From Neostapfia colusana (Eukaryota; Streptophyta; Magnoliopsida; Poales; Poaceae), in contig JASWHV010000001.1 of assembly GCA_030760725.1 (NCBI GenBank), positions 74,483,683-74,547,682 of the forward strand: a stretch of DNA of 64,000 nt, in the 5' to 3' direction. The translations under genes were made by a program, and so were the position numbers. The notes under the pieces were generated by a model. It worked only from the letters and a program-made list of their open reading frames with translations. It ran no database searches and was not told the DNA's origin. This document shows positions 22,415-32,337 of the stretch, piece after piece; the first letter of the stretch is position 1; every line of letters starts with the position of its first letter.

Positions 22415-24760
22415 CTCGTTTGCTATTTTAAATCGAAATGGGGGAAAAGAGGGAGAATTGTTGCTGTGGACCCCACCGGTCAGTCTCACAAAAGCACAAA
22501 CCGACTCAGCTCTGTTCTTCGTCGACGGAGAGCGCGACAGCAGCAGCTCAGTGCTGGCTACCCCGATGCCACCTCCTCCTTGTTCAGTGGGTGCTGGCGA
22601 GCTGCTTTCCCCGTCCTCATCTCCCCTGCCGTGCTCCCTTTCATCTTATCACCGAAGACAGCCTCGTTGCTTCTCCCGCACTCAGAACAGCGCCCCTCTT
22701 CTTCTCCCGATTACACAGCCACCGAGCACCGGATGCTTGAGGTCTCCACAGCAAAGACCTTCGCCCAGGAGTGCTCTAGCCGGCTTGCACCTTCCCTCCA
22801 CTATCCCGAGCTCACCAGCGCCTAGAAACAGAAAAGTTCTGCTGCTCCCGTGTTGAACGTCGGAGGAACCAAAACTGGACGCCGTGGACAGCCCAAACCA
22901 GAAGGGATCACGCCCAAGCAAGCCACCCCATCTGTGCACCAACAAGTCTAGTTGCTCACATCTAAAGCTCAGCCCTAGCCATTGATCACAGAGGGAGAAT
23001 TTCAAGTTGTTCTCCCGGGCGGCAGAAACGGACCTTGAGGTAAGGAATTGTAAAATTTGTCCTCAAATCGTGTTTGTTGGGTCTCCAACTTCACACACAG
23101 GATGTTAACTGCCTAGCACACCTCCTCCGTTGAATTTAGACCAAGAAATTGAGTGTAGAGTAAGCAATCCGAGCTCTTTTAGAAGGTATGCCGCTGGACC
23201 CTATCGGGCGCACGGTGCCGATAGGTTTAGAGCACTCTCCAGCTTGTTTAGACCTCATGCCGGTCTTCTACATGATCCCCTGGTGCTGTAGAGCCCAAGA
23301 ACCGACCATTTGGTGGAGAATTCACCATGCAAGACCTCGCCGGAGCCCTAGGGTTTGCTGTGGCCGGTGCGCCCTGTTTTCCGGCGAGTTTCAGTCGCCG
23401 GCGACCTCACCAACGTGTTCAGCGTGGGGAAATATGGGGGGGGCAGCAGGGGGTCTGGAGGCGGCTTGGAAGTGCCTTTCCGGCGACCTCGCCGGAGGGG
23501 GCCGCCACTGGTGTGTTTGGCGCGAGTCTGGAGGTTAGGGATGACAGGTGGGACCCACTGTCAGCATTTAAACATTTTCCAGATTTTCCCACTTTAGTTC
23601 AAACTTTGGAGAGCCATAACTTTGTGTAGGAATGTCCAAAAATTGTGAAACAAATTTTGTTGGATTCCTCTAAAAGAGTACTATCCACGGGTGCAGGACA
23701 ATGTTTATGAAAATCCCTGGATTTGGATCATTAATTCATTTAAGGAAAATATTTTATGAATTTTTACAGGAGTTCTATTTATTGGAAAATTCCCAAATTT
23801 GGACAAGACATTCTTCCGAAATTCCTTGAACTCCAGTAAAAATTTCAGAGGCATTAGACCTCATTTGCTTGGTCAAATGATGTGTTCATTCCTTATGTCT
23901 CTGAAAATGGGAAAATAAACAGAGACATTTTCAGCTTTTCCCCAAATCCTTGTAAAATCCATATCTCCATGTAGGAAACTCCAAAAATGATAAAACCAAT
24001 TCCTATGGACTCAGGACATTTTTTACTTCACAAAAAGTCTACTTTGCAGCATAGGAAAGCTTAATACCTAGGGGGTAAAGGCAGATTAGTGAAAATCACA
24101 TAAGGAATTATTGTGATCACCTTGAGCCATTTCATGAGCTCAATTTTTGCACACTGCCTAAATACCATCCATAGAGGCTGTGCTTAAATTCTCAGCTTCT
24201 TTGGACCTATGGAACTTGAGTTACCATCTTTTAGGTTTAAGTGTTCATATAATGGACTTAATCACATGGTGACTATTAGTATCTCTTTTCACCCTAGCTT
24301 TCGTATTCTCTAGGGTTGTAGATCCAACAACAGAAACCTTGCTGTTGTTTTTCCCTTTTAGGTGAGTTAACTGGTACAACAGTTTTGAATCATTTTCTAA
24401 ATGGCTATTGAATACTTGTGCATAAATCATCTCAATAGCACGTGACGTCGACGTTCGACGAGGACTCGACTCTACAGCGAGGATCTCCATCTCGTGACGA
24501 GCTTGGCAGATTCTCCGGAGGATGACTAACTCCTAGCTTCTAACAAAACCGTTGAGCAAGGAAAGCCCCGGTTTGCATATTGTTGCCATTTTAAATTTTG
24601 CTTTACTTCACCTCATGTTTATTAGACTTGATATTGTGCATTATGTCTAGGATGATTGAAACCCACTTGCATGACTATTACACCCCTGAGTAGAAGGTTT
24701 AGTGTAGGCTTTGCCTCGCTGTAGATGCTAGGCTAATGTTGTAGCTAGCTCGGTAGAAGT

Positions 24761-24810
24761 CGAGTAGTAAAAAGCTACTCACGAGAAAGTTCGAGTAATG
24801 GAGTTACTCG
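24761..24810 (+). repeat. Two adjacent LTR stem-loops, element 3 5' LTR
   Basis: First: CGAGTAG (24761-24767) with CTACTC (24775-24780). Second: CGAGTAA (24792-24798) with TTACTCG (24804-24810). The two stems differ by a compensated base pair. The 3' LTR has both, the first with a perfect CTACTCG arm (35208-35228). Confidence 0.68.
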
Positions 24811-25497
24811 CGAGAGGTTAATGATAAGAGCACCCTCATGAAAATGAGATGGGGACGGGGATGTTCCTGTAGGATGGAGCGCTCAAGGTTGGTCTCGACC
24901 TGCAATGGGTGTGACAATGCTTGAGACCACATTTGGCATGGACCGGGATGGTAAGGCAAATGTGGAGGTTGGTTGTAGCCCCGTCCGTGTCGGTTAAGGA
25001 CCGTATGTATGCGGCCCTGCTGGACAAGATTGAGCTGTACCGGTTATATAGTGGGGTATGGGACCCATGAAACCGATGTAACTCGATGGACCGTGATATA
25101 GAAACTCATCCGTCGCGTGGGAATGGCGTTGAGAAGGCGGGAGGTGTAAATCCTTTAGTGGGCAACTTCGACGTGTCCGCGTAGAGGACCATCCTGCTCG
25201 GCGCGAAGCGTTTTTTTATGTTGGGGTGTCGTGTGAAAGGTTGCTGCATACAACGTAAGAAAGAGCTCTTGAGAGAGTCTTTCGAGGCGGGTGTATGTGT
25301 CTTGTATTCCGGGTTGTTATTGATTCGAATCACCGTCGCTCGCGGAAGAGGATTGAGCATACTTGCCCACTGCGTCGTGACTTAGTAAGAAGATGAACTA
25401 AGTCTCTTAACTTGTCGTTTGTGGATTAATCACTGTATTGGAACCTTGACTGAAGTAGATATAGAGCCAACTAAATTTCATTTCCACCTTAGGCTAG

Positions 25498-25545
25498 CAA
25501 CATTGGGATAAGCGTTTCTTGTTTGATTGTGGACTTCCAATGTTG
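25498..25545 (+). repeat. LTR stem-loop with conserved loop, element 3 5' LTR
   Basis: CAACATTGG and CCAATGTTG form a perfect 9-bp stem around a loop containing TTTCTTGTTTGATTGTGG. The same element's 3' LTR has CAACATCGG and CCGATGTTG, a compensated change. Confidence 0.75.
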
Positions 25546-26071
25546 TGAGGCGTGAGGACCATTAAAATGAAGGCTAAAAGAATCTGAATATAAGGATCGT
25601 TTAGTCAAGCTGCGTTTTGCAAATTCCTATTCCTACTGTCTTACTACCCATGCATTTAGAGTTACATGTTTAGGAGTGACGGTTAAGTCTTGCTGAGCCT
25701 TAGTGCTCACGGTTGCTTCTGAGTTGTTTTGCAGGTAGCAGGATGCCTGCTATGAAGAGGGTTGTTCGGTGAGGTGATGAACCTCACGGTTCGTTCCACT
25801 CATCGGTAACCTAGCCGCTGCCTTTCTTTGGTGAAGCTAGTAGGAAGCGTTTACGGGCTGAACGACTTCTCTTCGGCGTAGTTAGGGCCGAGAGTGAGTA
25901 GATTGTCCAGCTAGTTTTTAATTTCTGCTGCGTGTGTACTTATGTTGTAAAAGAAATTATCTTGAGTAAAAAAATGGTTCCGTTATGTTCTTATCGTCTT
26001 TTCGTGCATGCTGTTGGGTGCCGCATCGCACGGCACCACCCACTGCGATTCCCGGGCCGGGCCTCACAGCG

Positions 26072-26084
26072 TGGTATCAGAGCC
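26072..26084 (+). promoter_or_regulatory. Primer-binding site of element 3
   Basis: TGGTATCAGAGCC, three bases after the LTR end, complementary to initiator tRNA-Met. Confidence 0.9.
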
Positions 26085-27855
26085 GCATTGGGAATAGCAC
26101 GCATGAAAAGAGCATATTTTTTAAAACTTAGAGGTATACGAGTGAGGAACGTATAGTATGCCCACATAAGGAGTATTATTAGAATAGTTACTTAAGGTGG
26201 CAAGCTAACAGTGTGTTACTTTTCAGTATTTAAATTCAGTAACGACGCACCTACGTGGAGGTAAGAATGGTAAGGAACGCCACCGAAAGCAGATCAATTT
26301 CGGTTAGCTCACCTATACGAGGAAAGTAGTGTGGGATGTCCCGTTCAGCAATGGACGGGAAGTGAATATGTTTTCTAAGACTTTTCATGTCTTAGAGACA
26401 TATGAATGGCACTAGCCTCCAGTGCGCAAACCCAGGGGCAAGAGGAGGAGACCCCATCGTGTGGTTTGTAACACGAAGTATGTTCTCTAGGACTCTTCAT
26501 GTCCTATGAGGCTTACGAAAGCGCTGTTCCACCGGTGTGCTTTATTGCAAAGGTGTGGAGCCCCCGTCGGGTGGTGAATAACCCGATCATGTACCTTGAG
26601 ACGTGGCTTGACTCAAGGACGGCCCGTATGGCAATGATACGGGGCGTATGTTTTTACTATGATATGGACCTGCCTGAAATGATAAACCAATGTGTGCATC
26701 ATTATTGAGTGGTTTAATGCAGGTACCTTAACCACGTTAGTACATGTTGTGTAGACAACGTTTGTGAGTGATCGTTTTAGTGCCACCATTTGAAACGTAT
26801 ATGCCGGTATAAAGCCGGTTAGGAATTTAATTTGGTGAGGAAACGTAGTACCGTGACATGTTTTGAACGGCATGAAAATAAGGATAAAAAAAGAGTAAAT
26901 TTGGAGTCTAGGATTCTATTAGGGGTTAATGAACTCCTATATTGAACTAAGAGTTAGTTGTGAGTATAGAATTATTCACAAAGACTTAGGAAAAACCTCC
27001 CCTGTTTTTGGCAGAATTTTGCTGAAGTTGAACAGGACATAACTTTTGTTTCGTTGAACCAATGGAGGTGAGTGATACATTTCTGGAAAGCTATTGAAGT
27101 CTTTTACAACACTTCATTAGAACTCCAGACCAGAATCACCCTCCAAATTTATGAAATTCTCAGGTGAGTGTGAACTGTCCAAAAACAGGGCAGGCACAAA
27201 TTGCTCTCTGGAAATTTCTGTATTTCAACCATAATTTTCTGTAGAAAAATTTCTAAGGGTCAAGTAAGACACCGTGGGAAAGCTTGTGATATATGCTATG
27301 ACTTTGTAGTTCAAAGTTTCTCCATATTTGGAGTTTAAAGTGATGAAATCTTGCGGACAAAACAGCCACTTTCAAATGAGGTGCTGTCAAAATTGTTCCA
27401 GATTTATGTTAACTTTGAAATATCACAACTTTTGATCCAGAACTTATATGAAGGCAAATGAATACTCGTTGGAAATATATTGAAGTTAACTATAACTTTA
27501 ATATTCAACTTGAGACATGAAATTGCCATTTTCATATTCAAATTCTGGGGTTAAGACCTATTGTTCATTCTGAACAGAGTAGTGCTTACTATGTAACTTA
27601 AGACTTGTTGTGGACAGGGATGTTTCAGACTTCTCTAAGCTCCATAACATGTTCTTGAGTTATTTCTCAGTTTGTCATACTGTTGGAATTAAGGGTTTGG
27701 ACAAACTTGCTCACGTTTGATAGATTTCAGAATTGTCGAAACCCTGGTTAGATTATGTGTGCTGCATTATTGATGTGAGGTTTTTACGGTTATGTTTTCA
27801 ATTCAAGTTGAGTTTAAATTTTGAATTTTAACCGTAAATTGCTCACTCTTGCAGC
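26085..27855 (+). other. Element 3: leader
   Basis: This 1.8-kb leader has no supported coding frame. It has the ordered blocks of the other leaders, including GGCCCGTATGGCAATGATACGG near 26621, the sequence near 26713 with GTTTAATGCAGGTACCTTAACC, and degenerate AT-rich CATAACTT modules from about 27000 to 27520. It ends with TTTTAACCGTAAATTGCTCA followed by CTCTTGCAG, one base before the gag ATG, which looks like a branch-point region and a 3' splice site. Confidence 0.75.
27843..27854 (+). promoter_or_regulatory. Candidate 3' splice site directly before gag ATG
   Basis: CACTCTTGCAG ends one base before ATG at 27856, with TTTTAACCGTAA about 20 bases upstream. Element 2 has GCTCTTACAG one base before its aligned gag ATG at 10929, with TATTAACCATAA in the same place. 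A 1.5-1.8 kb leader ending in an acceptor could be removed by splicing. No donor is established. Confidence 0.4.
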
Positions 27856-30800
27856 ATGGATCGTGCTCATTCCAGGAGTGAGGTTGGTGAGTCGAGTCAC
27901 GGCGAAAGTAATTCGCCACGACAAGAAGTGCCGACATAATCAACCGGATTGGCGGAAATCTTGGCAAAGATGGCTGAGTCTCTGGATCTGTTGGTGCGAC
28001 AAAGCATACGACAGGAGACACTACAGCAAAATCCTCCGCCATGCACTTATCTGGATTTTCTAGCAAGACAACCACCGGTTTTCTCGGAAGCGAAAGAACC
28101 GTTGGAGTCGGCTCATTGGCTCCAATGTATTGAAGCCAAGTTCGGGATGCTTGAGTGCGATGAGTACCAGGAGACTTTATTTGCCGCTCAACAACTCCAC
28201 GGAGCTGCTGGAGTTTGGTGGGCGGAGTACATTGATACTCTTCCTGAAGGTCATCGAGTGACGTGGGATGAATTCCGGAATGTTTTCCGGTCACGTCACA
28301 TTTGTTCGGGAATTCTACGAACAAAGTATCAAGACTTTCTGGAGTTAAAGCAAGGAGAAAGGAGTGCGTACGAGTACTTCAAATAGTATGAAGACTTGAT
28401 GCAATACGCAACTCATATGGTTGACTCGGAAGCGTTGAAGTGCGAGTATTTCTTCCGAGGTTTGAATGTCGAACTTAAGGAGCAAGTGACCTTGTTCAAT
28501 AACAGTATTTACAATGAGTTGGTAAATGCCGCTATCATTAAGGAAGACATGCATCTTCGTTGTGAAGCGGAGCTGAAAAGAAGTATACCGCCAGACAGCG
28601 ATATCGAGGTTCATCCAAACTATCGAGTGCGGTATTACTCGCCAGTTAGGCAACAAATTCAGCCTGTGGTGCAACTCTCACAACCACGGCTGGAGTTGAT
28701 CACTTATGAGCCTCCACCTCAACAGCAGCGGACAGAAATTATTCGTGCAACCCTACCGCAACCAGCTACGCACGAATTATCTCCACCTCGTGTTAGTAGA
28801 GAGCTGAAGATTTCTACAACATGAAACCGTCGTGGAGCTGAGCAGAGTCACACTCGTGTGTTGCCTCGTCAATGCTCAGATCAGCATCGTGAACCTTCAC
28901 AGAAGAATCTTTCAAAAGCTGGCAGGGTTAGTTATACTGCTATTGAGGACATTGCAAAAGGCAAACCAGTTTTGGCGGGCATGTTCACTTTACATGAACA
29001 GCCCACTTTCATTTTTTTTGATTCCGGGGCCACCCACAATTTTATTAGCAGAGACTATGTGCTGAAGAATAATCTTCCATTTAGCACCGTTAAGCGTCCG
29101 TTTCATATCAGCTCACCCGGAGGGAAGATATCAACTGATGAAATGGTCTCTCGGGCACCTTTATGTTTGGGTGGAAACATCTATCCTGCTAGCCTTATCA
29201 TACTCAAAGGCCAAAGGTTTGATAATATCTTGGGGATGTCATGGTTGACACATTATGGAGCTATCTTTGATATCAGCTCTCGAACTGTCCAACTGAATTC
29301 CCCAATACACGGTTGCAACACATTGAATCTTGTGGATCCATCACAACGAGTTGCAGCAGTGCATCAGATCGAAGCTCCTAAGCTTGAGGATATTCCAGTG
29401 GTATGTGAATATCCAGATGTGTTTCCCAAAGACTTGTCGGGCATGCCGCCCGAACGGGATGTTGAGTTCAAGATTGAACTAGCACCGGGAACAACACCTA
29501 TTTCTCGGCGACCATACAAAATGGCACCAAAGGAGCTAGCAGAATTGAAGGAGCAGCTCAATGACCTCATGGACAAAGGTTTTATACGCCCAAGTTCATC
29601 ACCTTGGGGCTGTTCCGCACTCTTTGTGAAGAAGAAGGATGAGACTTTAAGACTATGCGTAGATTATCGTCCACTGAATGCTGTCACTATCAAGAATAAG
29701 TATCCACTACCGCGCATCGATATTTTGTTCGATCAACTAGTGGGTGCTAAGGTATTTCCCAAGATGGATCTTCGTTCCGGGTATCACCAGATAAAAATCC
29801 GGGCAGAAGACGTACCTAAGATGACGTTCTCGACAAGATATGGTCTTTATGAATATCTTGTCATGTCCTTTGGGTTGACCAATGCTCCGGCTCACTTTAT
29901 GTATCTCATGAACTCTGTGTTCATGCCGGAGTTAGACAAGTTCGTCGTGGTTTTCATCGACGACATCTTGGTCTATTCAAAGTCAGAAGAAGAACACGCT
30001 GAACAATTGCGTATTGTACTTCAACGCTTGAGAGATCACAAGCTAAATGCAAAGTTAAGTAAATGTGAGTTTTGGATCAGCAAAGTGCCGTTTCTTGGGC
30101 ATATTATTTCAGCGGAAGGCATCGCTGTGGACCCAAGTAAAATCGAGCAAGTGCTAAACTGGAAGTCTCCAACATCTGTTCATGAAGTGAGGAGTGTCCT
30201 AGGTTTAGCGGGTTATTACCGGAGATTCATTCCAAACTTCTCCAAAGTCGCTAAACCTATGACGGAGCTGTTGAAGAAAAGCACCAAGCATGATTGGAGC
30301 AATTCATGCGAACACGCTTTTTAAACTTTAGTGAAGTATCTCACTACAGCTCCAGTTTTGGCCCACCCGGACACAACGAAACCGTTTGATGTTTATTGTG
30401 ACGCATCTGGCATCGGTTTGGGTTGTGTGTTGATGCAAGAAGGACGTGTGGTCGCATATGGATCCCGACAACTCAGGGGTCATGAGCAGAATTACCCGAC
30501 GCACGACCTTGAACTAGCTGCGGTGGTCTTAGCTTTGAAAATGTGGAGACATTATCTACTAGGCAATCTAGTACATCTCTACACTGACCACAAAAGCTTG
30601 AAGTACATCTTCACACAGAAGGAACTGAATATGAGGCAGCGAAGATGGATAGAATTGATCAAGGACTATGAACTTGAAATTCATTACCATCCGGGCAAAG
30701 CGAATGTGGTTGCCGACGCACTTAGTCGGAAAGCCCACATTCACCATTTATCCATGGCTGCACATGAAGAAGGAGAACCAAGCCTGCGCCTAGTTCCCTA

Positions 30801-32274
30801 TGGAGCACTGTTCAACCTCGCTCTTATTCCTACAATCCAAGATGAGATTGTAGAGCCTCAGAAGAGAGACAGAGGTATGTCTCACATCCGGAGGAGAGTG
30901 GACAGCGGTGAATTGAAGATGTTCCGCAAAGATGAAGAGGGTACTATATGGTTTAACAACCGCATAGTGGTACCCCGAAACATGAAATTGCGGAGGAAGA
31001 TATTGGATGAAGCGCATTTATCCAAGTACTCCATTCATCCGGGAAGCAATAAGATGTACCAGGACTTGAAATCTAAGTTCTTGTGGACACGGATGAAAAG
31101 AGAGACTGCGAAGTACGTATCCGAGTGTGATACGTGTCGGCGGGTTAAAGCCGACCATATGAGGAAAGCCGGACCACTTCAACCGCTGAAGGTTCCAGCA
31201 TGGAAGTGGGAAGACATAAGTATGGACTTCATCGTCGGTTTACCCATGACCAGCAACAAGCATGATTCTATTTGGGTAATCGTCGATCGTTTGACCAAGA
31301 CAGCACATTTTATTCCAGTCCATACCAAATATGTGGCAATGAAGTATGCGGAGCTGTTCATCTCGAGAATCGTGTGTTTACACGGGGTTCCCCGCACCAT
31401 CGTGTCTGACCGAGGTGCATTGTTCGTATCCAGATTTTGGGAGCAACTGCATGCTTCCTTGGGAACCAAGTTAATTCGGAGTTCAGCGTATCATCCGCAA
31501 ACTGATGGTCAAACAGAGAGGATAAATCAGATTCTGGAGGATATGCTACGGGCATGTGTCATCAATCATGGGAAGAATTGGGATGACCATCTACCGTTAG
31601 CAGAATTCTCATATAACAACGGTTATCAATCCAGCATCAAAATGGCCCCGTATGAAGCTCTTTATGGCCGGAAGTGCCGCACACCACTGAATTGGTGTGA
31701 GTCCGGCGAGAGAGTGGTCTACGGGACTGATCTTGTGAATGAAGCCGAGGAACGAGTGCGAGTGATTCAAGCCAATTTAAAGGCTGCTCAATCTCGGCAG
31801 AAGTGTTATGCAGACAAAAGACGTCAACCTCTTCACTTCGACATCGGGGACCATGTTTATCTTCGTGTCTCTCCGATGAAAGGGGTTCATCGTTTCGGAG
31901 TGAAGGGAAAGCTTGCTCCGCGATTCATTGGGCCATTTGCTGTCATTGAGATATGCGGACCCGTGGCCTATCGTCTGGAGTTACCGACGTCACTTTCGGG
32001 TATTCACAATGTTTTCCACGTCTCTCGACTGCGGAAATGTCTTAAGTACCCAGCCGCAGTTCATATGGAGAATATTGAGGATCTTCAACCGGATCTCACT
32101 TATTCTGAGTATCCGATACAGATTATCGACAAGAAGACTCGCGCCACAAGAAATCGAACAATGCGCTTTTACAAAGTCTTGTGGAGCAACCACACCGCTG
32201 ATGAAGCCACGTGGGAAAGCGAGGATTTTCTCCGTTTAAATTTTCCTGACTTGTTTGCACCATATGTCCAGTAG
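27856..32274 (+). pseudogene. Element 3: gag-pol, one frame with four stops
   Basis: A single 1473-codon frame holds everything: Gag capsid (residues about 60-270; HWLQCIEAKFGML, WDEFRNVFRSRHI), a Pro/Gln-rich linker, protease (FFDSGATHNFI near 29017), RT (FIDD near 29956), RNase H (YCDASGIGLG, YTDHKS), integrase (CDTCRRVKAD; MDFIVGLP, VSDRGALF, DGQTERINQ, all three acidic residues present), GPY/F-type tail (RFIGPFAV) and chromodomain (FYKVLWSNHTADEATWE). Four nonsense codons interrupt it: TAA 27937, TAG 28384, TGA 28822 and TAA 30322; I find no frameshift. No CCHC zinc knuckle is seen between capsid and protease. Gag and pol share a frame, as is common in Tekay-type elements, so stoichiometry would not depend on frameshifting. 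Confidence 0.93.
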
Positions 32275-32301
32275 TCATTATCCCTTCTTCTTTATTTTTA
32301 T

Positions 32302-32337
32302 AATCTCGGGACGAGATTCTTTTAAGGGGGGGGGGAA
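32302..32337 (+). promoter_or_regulatory. Pre-PPT hairpin and polypurine tract, element 3
   Basis: AATCTCG-GGA-CGAGATT (32302-32318), then TTTTAAGGGGGGGGGGAA, then the LTR start TGTAACAGCCC at 32338. Same order and spacing as in elements 1 and 2. Confidence 0.85.

Larger units (their letters stand above)
21900..26068 (+). mobile_element. Element 3: 5' LTR, 4169 bp
   Basis: It starts TGTAACAGCCC and ends GGGCCTCACA, matching 32338-36516 throughout. It contains the palindrome at 22391-22414, a GC-rich segment (22440-23560) open in several frames, a donor-like TTGAGGTAAGGA near 23035-23046, the GGTTTGCAT block (24558-24578), paired stem-loops at 24761-24810, the stem-loop at 25498-25545 and the terminal hairpin at 26017-26037. 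Open frames of up to 138 codons in the GC-rich part overlap one another and recur in the other LTR only because the LTRs are copies, so I do not call them genes. Confidence 0.92.

Noticed and set aside
22409..22856. Three overlapping plus-strand frames of 100-138 codons, repeated at 32878-33296
   Set aside because: All three frames are open together in a GC-rich LTR segment and recur only because the LTRs are copies. There is no domain and there are no codon-level signs of coding.
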